A DNA stretch of 64,000 bases. Source: Allgaiera indica. Its GTDB lineage: Bacteria > Pseudomonadota > Alphaproteobacteria > Rhodobacterales > Rhodobacteraceae. Numbering within the stretch: position 1 is the stretch's first letter; every line of letters starts with the position of its first letter. The position numbers and the translations under genes were made by a program. The notes beneath the pieces were generated by a model. That model saw only the letters and a list, made by a program, of their open reading frames with translations. It did no database searches and was not told the origin of the DNA. The DNA is taken from NCBI RefSeq assembly GCF_900106675.1, contig NZ_FNOB01000001.1, positions 292,136-356,135 of the forward strand, written 5' to 3'. Below, piece by piece: positions 34,995-43,885 of this stretch.

Positions 34995-36752
34995 GTGACG
35001 ACAGCGACAACGACACCTCGCTCTGGGATCGCCGAGCTGAGAGCAGCCCGGGCACGCGGTCGCTGGTTGATCGCCGCAGCCTTCGTCTTCTCGATCTTCG
35101 TCAACCTGCTGATGCTTACCGGCTCGCTATTCATGCTTCAGGTCTATGACCGGGTGCTTGCCTCGCGGTCGATGGAGACGCTGACCGCGCTTTTCCTGCT
35201 GGTCTCCGGGCTGTTCTTGCTGATGGGGGTCATCGATTACGCCCGCGGCCGCCTGATGGGACGGGTGGGTGCGCGGTTCCAGACTGCGCTGGACGCCCGC
35301 GTCTTCGAGGCGGCGCTGCGGCGCACCCAGATCCCCGCGGAACGCGCGGCCCCGACCAGCGCGCTGCGCGACATCGACGCGGTGCAGGCGTTGCTGTCCT
35401 CGCCGGTCCTGCTGGCGCTGATGGATCTTCCCTGGACGCCGCTTTTCGTGGCGGCGATCTTCATCTTTCATCCGCTGCTGGGGGCGACGGCGGTGGTGGG
35501 CGGGCTGGTGCTGGTGGCCATCGGCATCGCCAACCAGATGCTAACGGCGCGCAAGGTGCGCGAAGCGCAAAGCGCCCAGGCCCAGGCGCATCACTTCGCC
35601 GAACACGCGCGCAGTGGCGCCGAGGTGGTGATGACCCAGGGCATGCGGCGGGCGATCTTGCAGCGCTGGCTAAGCCTACGAACCGAGGCATTGCGCCAAT
35701 CCCTTGCCGCCGCCGACTGGACCGGCAGCTTCACCACCACGACCAGGACCTTCCGGCTTTACCTGCAATCGACGATGCTGGCGGTCGGCGCCTATCTGGT
35801 GCTCAAGAACCAGATCACCGCGGGGGCGATGGTGGCCAGTTCGATCATGCTGGGCCGGGCGCTGGCACCGGTGGAACAGGCGATCGGACAATGGCCGATG
35901 ATACAGAAGGCGCGCGCTGCCTGGGTCTCGCTCGGGCGGTACCTTGCCGCGACGCCGATCTTCCCCAAGCTTACCCGACTGCCGGTGCCCGAGGCGCGGC
36001 TGGATGTGCGCGGGTTGTCGGTGGTGGCGCCGGGACGCCGGGCGCCGCTGATCACCAATATCTCCTTCTCGGTCATGCCGGGTCAGGCGCTGGCGGTGAT
36101 CGGGGCCAGCGGCATGGGCAAGTCGACGCTGGCGCGCGCGCTGCTGGGATACTGGCCCCCCGCGTCGGGCGAGATCCGACTTGGCGGCGCCACCCTGGAC
36201 CAGTACGAACCCGAGGATCTGGGGCGCCATATCGGCTATCTGCCGCAGCAGGTAACCCTGTTCACGGGGACCGTGGCCGAGAACATCGCGCGCATGGCGA
36301 CCAGCCCGGATTCCGAAGCGGTGATCGAGGCCGCCCGGCGCGCCAATGCCCACGAGATGATCCTGAAACTGCCCGAAGGCTACGGCACCAGGCTTGACGG
36401 CAACGGAAGCCGCCTGTCCGGGGGGCAATGCCAGCGGATCGCGCTGGCCCGCGCCCTGTACGGCAACCCCCAGCTTCTGCTGCTGGACGAGCCGAATTCG
36501 GCCCTCGATTCCGAAGGATCCGAGGCGCTCAATCGCGCCGTGGTGCAGGCCAAGCAAGAGGGTCGGGCCGTGATCATCATGACCCATCGTCCGATGGCGA
36601 TCGTCGCGTGCGACGTGCTTCTGGTGATGGAGGGCGGACAGATCAAGGCCGCCGGCCCGCGCGATGAGGTGCTTTCGAAGGTCCTGCAGAACGCTTCGGT
36701 GGTTCAGGCGACGGTTCAGGCCGCATCGCGTGCGCAGGGGGGCGCGGAATGA
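34995..36752 (+). CDS. type I secretion ABC transporter (PrsD/HlyB-like)
   Basis: A 585-residue inner-membrane exporter with five or six membrane segments and a C-terminal ATPase domain. Walker A is GASGMGKST, the signature is LSGGQCQRIALARAL and Walker B is LLLLDEPNSALDSEG (Pro-Asn in place of the usual Ala-Thr). It belongs to the PrtD/HlyB type I secretion permease/ATPase family without a C39 peptidase domain. GTG at 34995 is preferred, TTG at 34941 is possible. It heads an ABC-HlyD-TolC unit and probably exports the RTX protein. Confidence 0.88.
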   Translation: MTTATTTPRSGIAELRAARARGRWLIAAAFVFSIFVNLLMLTGSLFMLQVYDRVLASRSMETLTALFLLVSGLFLLMGVIDYARGRLMGRVGARFQTALDARVFEAALRRTQIPAERAAPTSALRDIDAVQALLSSPVLLALMDLPWTPLFVAAIFIFHPLLGATAVVGGLVLVAIGIANQMLTARKVREAQSAQAQAHHFAEHARSGAEVVMTQGMRRAILQRWLSLRTEALRQSLAAADWTGSFTTTTRTFRLYLQSTMLAVGAYLVLKNQITAGAMVASSIMLGRALAPVEQAIGQWPMIQKARAAWVSLGRYLAATPIFPKLTRLPVPEARLDVRGLSVVAPGRRAPLITNISFSVMPGQALAVIGASGMGKSTLARALLGYWPPASGEIRLGGATLDQYEPEDLGRHIGYLPQQVTLFTGTVAENIARMATSPDSEAVIEAARRANAHEMILKLPEGYGTRLDGNGSRLSGGQCQRIALARALYGNPQLLLLDEPNSALDSEGSEALNRAVVQAKQEGRAVIIMTHRPMAIVACDVLLVMEGGQIKAAGPRDEVLSKVLQNASVVQATVQAASRAQGGAE

Positions 36753-38521
36753 CCCGCTTTCGCCTGGTCCGCGGCGACAACAAGGGCGGCGACACGCCCG
36801 CCGAACAGGCGGAACGGCGCGGATCGGACCTTTCCGATACTTCCGCCGCCGAGACCGGGCCAGAGGCGCTGCCCAAGGCGGTCCGCGTGGGCGATCGCGT
36901 GACGCGCAAGCTGGCGCAGGCCGAGACCACCGCCGGGCAGGGAACACGCGCCCGGAGCCAGGGCGGCGACCGCACGCCCAGCCGCGCCGAAGAGACGCCC
37001 AAAGAAGAAAGCATGGCCAAGGCGGCTGCGCCCGTGCCGGCGCCGGGCCCGTCGCCGGATCCCGAAGGCCCGCCCCCCCAAAGCCCTTCGTCCCGAGGTC
37101 TGGAATCCGGGGAGCAGACCCCAGAGGATCGCGCCCCCAAGGCTTCGCCCGTCGTCGCCGCGCGCGATCCGCGCAAACAGGACCACGCCTCTCGCCCCCC
37201 GCCAGGGCAGGAACCCACGGACCCGCCCGAACCGAGATGGGGCGCCGCCTGGCCGGCGGTGATCGGCATCCTGGCGGTGGTCATCCTGTTCGGCGGTTTC
37301 GGTTTCTGGGCCGTGCAGGCGCGCATTGCCGGCGCGGTCGTGGCCCCCGGCCGGATCGAGGTGGAATCCAACCGGCAGGTCGTGCAGCACCCGCAGGGCG
37401 GGGTGGTGGGCAAGATCCTGGTGCAAGATGGCAGCCGGGTGAAGGCCGGGCAGCTTCTGCTTACACTCGACGGCAGCCGCACCCGTTCGGAATTGGCGAT
37501 TGTCGAAGGGCAATTGCGCGAACTGGCGGCGCGGCGGGCCCGTCTTCGCGCCGAACGCGACGGCCTGAAGGACGTGGCCGCGATCGGGGACCTGCCGGAC
37601 TGGATCCGCGGTGATCCCGGCTTTGCCGGCCAGATGGAAAGCGAGCGCACCCTGTTCAAGGCCCGGCTTGAGGCCTTGACCCAGCAGGTGGGATTGATCG
37701 ACGAGCAGAATGCACAGGTGCGCAACCGCGTCAGCGGCACCCAGGCCGAGCTGGCCTCTGTCAAGCGGCAGGCCGGGTTGATCGAGACCGCGTTGGCGGA
37801 TCAGCAAAAGCTGCTGTCACAGGGCCTTGCGCAAAGCTCGCGCGTGCTGGACCTGCGCACCAAGCGCGAGACGCTGCTGGGCCAGGTGGCGCAACTGCAG
37901 GCCAAGATCGCCGACCTGAAGGGCCAGATCGCCGCGAACGAAATTCAAAAGCTGCAACTGACCACGAAGCGGCGCGAGGAGGCGGTAAGCCAGCTGCGCG
38001 ACATCCAGTACAAGGAAGTCGAGCTTTCTGAGAAACGGCTATCGCTGAAGGACACGCTGTCACGCCTTGAAATTCGCGCGCCCGTATCTGGAATTGTCTA
38101 TGATTCCAGGGTGTTCACCGTGAATTCGGTGGTACAGCCGGCAGCTCCGCTGATGTATATCATCCCGCAGAACCAGCCGCTGGTGGTGCAGGCGCGGGTC
38201 GACGGCACCCATATCGACGACATCCATCTGGGACAGAAGGTATCGCTGCGCTTCCCGGCTTTCGACCAGCGCACCACGGCACCGATCGAGGGCAAGCTGA
38301 TCCGCATCTCGGCCGATGTGCTGACCGATCCGACCACGCATCAGAACTACTACGCCGCGACGATCGAACCCGACAAGGCCGGGCTGGCCAAGCTGGGACC
38401 GGGCATGAAACTGGTGCCGGGAATGCCCGCCGAAGCCTTCATCGAGACCGGGTCGCGCAGTCCGATGACCTATCTGCTGCATCCGCTGGTGGTCTATTTC
38501 GACAAGGCTTTCCGAGAATAG
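36749..38521 (+). CDS. HlyD family type I secretion adaptor with long N-terminal extension
   Basis: A 590-residue periplasmic adaptor. The single membrane segment is at about residues 171-188, followed by VAPGRIEVESNRQVVQHPQGG (biotinyl-lipoyl-like half), a long coiled coil and the returning beta domain (IRAPVSGIVYD). The first 165 residues are a charged, Pro-rich, disordered cytoplasmic extension, much longer than in typical HlyD/PrtE proteins of about 440 residues. ATGA overlap couples it to the ABC gene. The extension may contact the substrate or the ATPase (inference). Confidence 0.87.
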   Translation: MTRFRLVRGDNKGGDTPAEQAERRGSDLSDTSAAETGPEALPKAVRVGDRVTRKLAQAETTAGQGTRARSQGGDRTPSRAEETPKEESMAKAAAPVPAPGPSPDPEGPPPQSPSSRGLESGEQTPEDRAPKASPVVAARDPRKQDHASRPPPGQEPTDPPEPRWGAAWPAVIGILAVVILFGGFGFWAVQARIAGAVVAPGRIEVESNRQVVQHPQGGVVGKILVQDGSRVKAGQLLLTLDGSRTRSELAIVEGQLRELAARRARLRAERDGLKDVAAIGDLPDWIRGDPGFAGQMESERTLFKARLEALTQQVGLIDEQNAQVRNRVSGTQAELASVKRQAGLIETALADQQKLLSQGLAQSSRVLDLRTKRETLLGQVAQLQAKIADLKGQIAANEIQKLQLTTKRREEAVSQLRDIQYKEVELSEKRLSLKDTLSRLEIRAPVSGIVYDSRVFTVNSVVQPAAPLMYIIPQNQPLVVQARVDGTHIDDIHLGQKVSLRFPAFDQRTTAPIEGKLIRISADVLTDPTTHQNYYAATIEPDKAGLAKLGPGMKLVPGMPAEAFIETGSRSPMTYLLHPLVVYFDKAFRE

Positions 38522-38700
38522 AAGCTTTCGTCGGAGAACCTCGGTGCGTGGTATCCGCGTCACCGTGGCAAAGGCGCCTCGCACGGCATGCGACAAAATG
38601 CTGCAAATTCTCGGAAAATTCTGGTAACATAGACGTCATTGCCCGCACGAACGGGCGATGAGGCATGAAACCGAGAGCCGAAAGAGGCCGGGGCAGGACA

Positions 38701-40080
38701 ATGGAACGTCGGATTTTGCGATGGGGCTGGGGCCCCGTGGCCGCGCTACCGCGCGTGGCCCCGCTGGTGATCGTGCTTTCGGCCTGTTCGGTCGGGCAGG
38801 TCTATCACGAACCGCAGATGGCGTTGCCGGACCGATACGCGCGGCTGGCCCCGCTGCCGGTTGTGCCGGCGGATCAGAACGAATGGTGGAAGAGCTTCCG
38901 CGACCCGGTGCTGGACCGTCTGATTGCTCGCGGCCTGTCGGACAGCGTGACGGTGGCGCAGGCCAAGGCCAGGTTGGCCGAAGCCGCGGCCTTGTCGCGC
39001 CGCGCGGGCAACACGGTCGCCGGCAATCTGAACCTGTCGGTGCAGAAGGGCAGCGGAACCAGCGTGGATGAAAGCATCGGCGCGCTGGGGCTTTCGTTTT
39101 CTCCCGCGGCGCGGGCACAATCCCGGGCGGCGATAGAGCGGCTGCAGGCTGCGGGCTACGGGTTGCAGAACGCTCGGCTGACATTGCTTCAGAACCTCGC
39201 GCAGGCCTATATCGACCTGCGCTTCTATCAGGCAAGCCTGCGTCAGCATAACAGCGATCTGGCCTCGCGCCGGCGCACCCTGCGCGGAATCGAGACGCTG
39301 TTGTCCGCCGGCGCCGCGACCAAGCTCGACAAGCTGCGCAGCCAGGCGTTGATCGCCCAGACGGAGACGCAGATCCCGCAGATCAGTGCCCGGATCGCCC
39401 AGCAGGCCGCGCGGATCGCCACGCTTCTTGGGGTGCCGGCCGGGGCGCTGAATATCGACCTGCGCGATACCGGAAGGCAGCCCCTGCCCCGCGGCCAGGC
39501 CGCGCTGGGGGTGCCGGCCGATCTTGTCCGCCGCCGCCCCGACATCCGGCAGGCCGAACGCAATTACGCGGCCGCAGTCAGCGACGTGAACGCAGCCGAA
39601 GCCGCGCGCTATCCCTCGCTTAGCCTGTCCGGTCAGATCGTCGCCCCCTTCGACGGCGCGCTCAAAAGCGGCCAGTCCCTGGGTGCGGGCCTGGTCTTGC
39701 CGCTGTTCAATCAGCCGGGGCTGGCGGCAAATGTGGATGCGGCACAGGCGCGGGCGGACCAGGCCTATCAGGCCTGGCGGCTGGCCGTGTTGTCGGGGGT
39801 CGAGCAGGTCTCGAGCGCGCTGGCCTCGGTCTCGGCCTCGCGCCGGGCGGTGGCGATGGCATCGTATTCGGTATCGCTGAACGCGCAGGCGCTAAAGCTT
39901 TCGCGCGAATTGCTCGACAGCCATGGCGACGTGACGGTTCTGGATCTGCTGGACCGCGAACGCGCGATCGCGGATGCGCGGGCCAGCCTGGCGCAGACCC
40001 GGCGGGCCTTTGCCACGGATTTCATCGCGCTGCATGTGGCGCTGGGGCTTGGCGCCGGACAGGACGCGCCGCAGAAGTGA
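38701..40080 (+). CDS. TolC-family outer-membrane factor (NodT-type lipoprotein)
   Basis: A 459-residue channel protein with a signal peptide and lipobox LSACS, then two OEP repeats; NEWWKSFRDPVLDRLI and VPADLVRRRPDIRQAERNYAAA are typical of NodT/OprM-type outer-membrane factors. NodT lipoproteins usually serve RND pumps, but here the gene follows the type I ABC and HlyD genes and completes the exporter. ATG at 38701 follows GCAGGA; an ATG at 38665 is the alternative. About 180 bases separate it from hlyD, without a clear terminator. Confidence 0.87.
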   Translation: MERRILRWGWGPVAALPRVAPLVIVLSACSVGQVYHEPQMALPDRYARLAPLPVVPADQNEWWKSFRDPVLDRLIARGLSDSVTVAQAKARLAEAAALSRRAGNTVAGNLNLSVQKGSGTSVDESIGALGLSFSPAARAQSRAAIERLQAAGYGLQNARLTLLQNLAQAYIDLRFYQASLRQHNSDLASRRRTLRGIETLLSAGAATKLDKLRSQALIAQTETQIPQISARIAQQAARIATLLGVPAGALNIDLRDTGRQPLPRGQAALGVPADLVRRRPDIRQAERNYAAAVSDVNAAEAARYPSLSLSGQIVAPFDGALKSGQSLGAGLVLPLFNQPGLAANVDAAQARADQAYQAWRLAVLSGVEQVSSALASVSASRRAVAMASYSVSLNAQALKLSRELLDSHGDVTVLDLLDRERAIADARASLAQTRRAFATDFIALHVALGLGAGQDAPQK

Positions 40081-40113
40081 CGACGCTCGGCGCGGGCAGG
40101 GCATCGGATGCGG

Positions 40114-40734
40114 TCAGGCGACCGCTGCAACCTGGGTCTGCTTGCGCCGCCGCTTCAGCGCCGCAAGCCCGGCCAGGCCGCCGATCAACATCAGGCCGGC
40201 CGCGGGCAGCGGCACGGGCGCGACCGGGGTCGTATACTTGGTCGAATTGCCATTTGCCGTGGCATTCACATGAATCTGCGTCACCCCATTCGCAAAATTG
40301 AAATCCCAGGTATTCGCGTTGAACACCGTGAAGGCGGTATCTTCGCCAGGGTTGAGGCGATGGATCCCACCGCCTGCGTTGCTGGTGTTCCAGTCGATGA
40401 CAACATTGTAGGGATTGCCCGGAGGCGGCGCGCTGTTCGTAGAGATCGAAAGCGGCGCGACCCCCGAAAAATTGCCAAAGCCAAGCGCAGAGAGCGCCGA
40501 CCCGACGTAATCCAGACCAAGCTGATTGATGAAACCGGCGGGATAGGCCGCCAGCGTATTGGAGATCTTGAAGATCGTGTTCGACCCGCTGTCGGTCAGT
40601 TCGACCTTGGCGACATTGGTGGTACCCAGATCGGCGCCGGTCACATAGGTATTGTAATATACCACAGCGGCTTGAGACGCGCCGGCAACGCCGCTGAGCG
40701 CAATCGCAAGAGTAAGTGCTCGAAAATTGATCAT
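40114..40734 (-). CDS. VPLPA-CTERM surface protein
   Basis: A 206-residue exported protein with a signal peptide ending SQA (about residue 22), a beta-rich Asn/Thr-rich body and a canonical sorting tail: VPLPAAG, a hydrophobic stretch and KRRRK. It is a probable XrtD substrate. The body is not recognised; proteins of this type are often extracellular matrix components. The ATG at 40734 is chosen because it begins the signal peptide; the longer frame is not coding-like. Its stop lies 34 bases after the TolC gene, which converges with it. Confidence 0.85.
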   Translation of the reverse strand: MINFRALTLAIALSGVAGASQAAVVYYNTYVTGADLGTTNVAKVELTDSGSNTIFKISNTLAAYPAGFINQLGLDYVGSALSALGFGNFSGVAPLSISTNSAPPPGNPYNVVIDWNTSNAGGGIHRLNPGEDTAFTVFNANTWDFNFANGVTQIHVNATANGNSTKYTTPVAPVPLPAAGLMLIGGLAGLAALKRRRKQTQVAAVA

Positions 40735-40760
40735 TGTCTCAATTCCTAATGCAATCGATC

Positions 40761-40787
40761 TGGCACAATATTGCCACGATTTTGCCA
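40761..40787 (+). promoter_or_regulatory. conserved element upstream of VPLPA-CTERM gene (copy 2) with palindrome
   Basis: TGGCACAATATTGCCA (40761-40776) is a TGGCA-N6-TGCCA near-palindrome and overlaps the AATATTG-NN-ACGATTTTG element (40767-40784) that also precedes the gene at 24784-25386. It lies 27-53 bases before the start codon. The remaining 40788-41132 shows no gene. Confidence 0.62.
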
Positions 40788-41132
40788 CACTACTGTCGCG
40801 CCGTCGGTGATCCGAGTCATTTTGTGGAATCTCCTTGGAATCTACCCCAAATGCACGCGTGGGATGTATTGCGCCGGTACGGAATGACAAATAGGTTGTG
40901 CCGTTCCACTAATGCTCAACAATCGCCAATTGCATCTGGATATGCCAACGGCGGGCCAGGAAGCGAATCATTTGGCTGCTCGGCTGCTTTCGCGCGGTGC
41001 AGACCGCTTTGAGCCATTCGCAAGCGCGGATTTCGGGCCATGGGAAGCGCGCCATGCAACAGACGCGACTTTCGCGAAATAGGATCGCACGAAGGACGCG
41101 ACCTTTGCCGCGCCCGCGAACGCCTATTCTCG

Positions 41133-42212
41133 CTAGGGCTTTGGCGCCGCTTCAGAAGGCCGGCCCGCCCTGATCAGCATTCCGTACAGGTCGCGCGGGT
41201 CGTCGGGATCGGCCAGCAGATCCAGCGGTTCGAAGAATTCGGTGTCCTGGATCCGGTCGTGGACGAAACGCAGGGCCGAGAAATCCTCGATCGCGAAGCC
41301 CACGGAATCAAACAGGGTGATCTGGCGCCCGTCGCGCCGGCCCGGCGCCTCGGCGCGCATCACCTGCCACAGCTCTTGCACCGGGTGGTCGGGGGCAAGC
41401 TGCTGGATTTCTCCCTCTACCCGCGTCTGCGGCGGGTATTCCACGAAGATGTCCGACCGCAGCAGGATGTCGCGATGCAGTTCGGTCTTGCCCGGACAAT
41501 CGCCACCGATCGCGTTGATGTGGATGCCGCTACCCACCATGTTGTCGGTCAGCACGGTGGCGCATTGCTTGTCGGCCGTGCAGGTGGTGATGACCTGAGC
41601 ACCCTCGACCACCTCCTGGGCACTGCCGCAGCGCGTGATCTGAAATCCCTGCGCCGCAAGATTGCGCGCCGCCTTCTCGGTCGCGGCCGGGTCGATATCA
41701 TACAGCCGCAGGCGGTCGATGCCGCACAGCGCGCGGAACGCCAGCGCCTGGAATTCGCATTGCGCCCCATTGCCGATCATCGCCATCACCCGCGCACCTT
41801 CGGGTGCCAGATAGCGCCCGACAAGGCCCGATGTCGCGGCCGTGCGCAGCGCCGTCAGCACGGTCATCTCGCTGAGCAAGATCGGATAGCCGTTCGCCAC
41901 CGACGACAGCACCCCGAAGGCGGTGACCGTCTGATAGCCTGCGCGCATGTTCTTGGGGTGACCGTTGACGTATTTGAAGCCGTAGTTTTCGGCATCGGCC
42001 GTCGGCATCAGCTCGATCACCCCGTCGCGGGAATGGCTGGCCACGCGCGGGGTCTTGTCGAATTCCGGCCAGCGCCTGAAATCGGCCTCGATATAGGTGG
42101 CCAGTTCGGTCAGGAAGGCCTCGACGCCCAGGCTGTTGACCAGGCGCATCATGTTGTCGACGCTGACGAAGGGCACATAGGCAAGGGGCGAAGGCTGGGG
42201 GCGAAGCGGCAT
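41133..42212 (-). CDS. ocd: ornithine cyclodeaminase
   Basis: A 359-residue NAD-dependent enzyme of the ornithine cyclodeaminase/mu-crystallin family, converting ornithine to proline and ammonia. The dinucleotide site is VMAMIGNGAQCEFQALAF (a GxGxxxxxxQ-type loop) and the substrate side shows FKYVNGHPKN and GSGIHINAIGGDCPGKTEL. Its start overlaps the arginase stop by one base (TGATG), so the pair is translationally coupled: arginase makes ornithine, this enzyme uses it. ATG 42212 is chosen over a longer frame from 42275. Confidence 0.92.
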   Translation of the reverse strand: MPLRPQPSPLAYVPFVSVDNMMRLVNSLGVEAFLTELATYIEADFRRWPEFDKTPRVASHSRDGVIELMPTADAENYGFKYVNGHPKNMRAGYQTVTAFGVLSSVANGYPILLSEMTVLTALRTAATSGLVGRYLAPEGARVMAMIGNGAQCEFQALAFRALCGIDRLRLYDIDPAATEKAARNLAAQGFQITRCGSAQEVVEGAQVITTCTADKQCATVLTDNMVGSGIHINAIGGDCPGKTELHRDILLRSDIFVEYPPQTRVEGEIQQLAPDHPVQELWQVMRAEAPGRRDGRQITLFDSVGFAIEDFSALRFVHDRIQDTEFFEPLDLLADPDDPRDLYGMLIRAGRPSEAAPKP

Positions 42213-43138
42213 CAGAAGCTCCGCGTCATGCGGTCGAGGACACGGCGGCCGAACAGGCTGGCCGTCAGGTCGCACAGCAATTTAGCCGTGCGGCCGCGTT
42301 CATCGAGGAAGGGGTTCAGCTCGACCAGGTCGAGCGAGGTGACAAGGCCGCTGTCGCACAGCGTTTCCATGATCAGATGGGCCTCTCGGAAGGTGGCGCC
42401 GCCGGGGACGGTGGTGCCCACGCCGGGCGCGATGGCGGGGTCGAGGAAATCGACATCGAAGCTGAGATGCAGCAGGCCCCGCGCGGCACGGACCCGGGCC
42501 AGGAAGCTTTCCAGTGGCGCCAGCACGCCGGTTTCGTCGATGGCCCGCATATCGTGCACCTCGATCCCGCGGTCGCGGATATGCGCGGCCTCGGGTTCGT
42601 CGACCGAGCGGATGCCCATCATGCAGATGTTTTCCGGCGCCAGCGGATGGGCCAATGGCGGGTAGGCCTCGAAACCCGGCTCTCCGATCAGATAGGCCAT
42701 CGGCGTGCCGTGCAGGTTGCCGCTGGTGGTCGTGGACAGCCGGTGCAGATCGGGATGCGCATCGAGCCAAAGGACGAAAAGCGGCCGGCCCCGCGCGGCG
42801 GCGTGACGGCAAACGCCGGCGATGCTGCCCGCGGCCATGGAATGATCCCCGCCCATGAAGATCGCGCGGTCATGGGCCTGGGCCGCGTCGAAGGCGGCCG
42901 GCTCCAGCGCGCCGATCAGGGCGGCGGTTTCGGCCAGGTGGTGGATCGCGGCGTTGTCATGCGCCCGCGCCGGGGTGGCGGGAACGGTCAAATCGCCCAG
43001 GTCGCTTACTTGCCAGCCCAGACCGGCGATGATTTCGCCCAGTTCGGCGGTGCGCAGGCTGGCGGGGCCCATGGTGCAGCCGCGTTGCGCGGCGCCGGTC
43101 TCGACCGGGACGCCAAGAAGGGAACAGGTGCGGGTCAT
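42212..43138 (-). CDS. rocF: arginase
   Basis: A 308-residue manganese enzyme that splits arginine to ornithine and urea. The metal motifs are all present: MGGDHSMA, DAHPDLH and SFDVDFLDP, with LVELNPFLD near the end. AGGAGAGG lies just before the ATG at 43138; the frame upstream to 43252 is not part of the protein. It is the first gene of a two-gene arginine-degradation unit with ocd. A divergent Lrp/AsnC regulator next door probably responds to arginine or ornithine, as in other Rhodobacterales. Confidence 0.92.
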   Translation of the reverse strand: MTRTCSLLGVPVETGAAQRGCTMGPASLRTAELGEIIAGLGWQVSDLGDLTVPATPARAHDNAAIHHLAETAALIGALEPAAFDAAQAHDRAIFMGGDHSMAAGSIAGVCRHAAARGRPLFVLWLDAHPDLHRLSTTTSGNLHGTPMAYLIGEPGFEAYPPLAHPLAPENICMMGIRSVDEPEAAHIRDRGIEVHDMRAIDETGVLAPLESFLARVRAARGLLHLSFDVDFLDPAIAPGVGTTVPGGATFREAHLIMETLCDSGLVTSLDLVELNPFLDERGRTAKLLCDLTASLFGRRVLDRMTRSF

Positions 43139-43201
43139 GGCCTCTCCTGGATGTTGCGGGGGTGAGTGTGCCAGAAGCCGATGGAGGGTTTGCGCGAAAA
43201 A

Positions 43202-43240
43202 TTGACAATATTGCCGCGCTTTCTGATCATATTGATTAAA
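43202..43240. promoter_or_regulatory. A+T-rich divergent promoter of arginase and Lrp genes
   Basis: The 126-base gap between arginase and the Lrp-type gene is strikingly A+T rich. It contains TTGACA at 43202-43207 and ACAATATTGCC at 43205-43215, an 11-base string also found in the VPLPA promoter at 40765-40775. A -10 element is not clear. Lrp autoregulation from this gap is likely by family habit. Confidence 0.45.
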
Positions 43241-43264
43241 TACACTTGGCAAAATGGGAATGTC

Positions 43265-43696
43265 ATGGCTGAAGCTGCCTCTGCCGCCGACCGGGCGTTG
43301 ATTTCGGCGCTCAGGGAAAATTCGCGCGCGTCTGTGACGGAACTTTCGCAGCGCTTGGGGATCTCACGCACCACCGTGCGGGCCCGTCTGGACGCGCTGG
43401 TCGCGACCGGCCGGATCCGGCGTTTCACGATCGAAACCGATGTCGATGTGGAAGGCGAGATCAAGGCGATCACGCTGATCGAGTTGCAGGGCAAGATGTC
43501 GCGCGCGGTGATCCGCACGTTGCGGCGCGTGGCCGGGGTCTCGACGATCTATGCGACCAATGGATCTTGGGATCTCGTGGTCGAGATCAAGACCGCGAGC
43601 CTGGTGGATTTCGACCGCATCCTGCGCGAGATCCGCGAAGTGCCCGGTGTGCTGCGCAGCGAAAGCTGCCTTTTGCTGGCGCATGTGACGGGATAG
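43265..43696 (+). CDS. Lrp/AsnC family transcriptional regulator
   Basis: A 143-residue regulator with an N-terminal helix-turn-helix (LISALRENSRASVTELSQRLGISRTTVRARLDALVATGRI) and a C-terminal RAM ligand-binding domain. It is divergent from the arginase-ocd unit, the classic arrangement for a substrate-sensing activator of amino-acid catabolism. The RAM domain is expected to bind an amino acid such as arginine or ornithine (inference). The ATG at 43265 begins the domain; the upstream extension to 43166 is rejected. Confidence 0.9.
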   Translation: MAEAASAADRALISALRENSRASVTELSQRLGISRTTVRARLDALVATGRIRRFTIETDVDVEGEIKAITLIELQGKMSRAVIRTLRRVAGVSTIYATNGSWDLVVEIKTASLVDFDRILREIREVPGVLRSESCLLLAHVTG

Positions 43697-43885
43697 AGGC
43701 CCTTGGAAGACGGCCGGGGCCTGGGTTGTGATTGTCACCTGCCTGCGGCCCCGCCGACGGCGGCGCGGCAGAGGCGATTGACGAATGCGAAATGGCGCAG
43801 GAAGGCGCAAATCGCGGGCGGCTATCGCGGCGTTCATGCGATGTCCGGCAATGTGCCGAACCGCCCGCGGGAGGGGACCGCGCGC

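Noticed and set aside
41040..42665. 541-codon plus-strand frame over ocd and arginase
   Set aside because: Antisense to two enzymes with all catalytic motifs; no ribosome site or domain.
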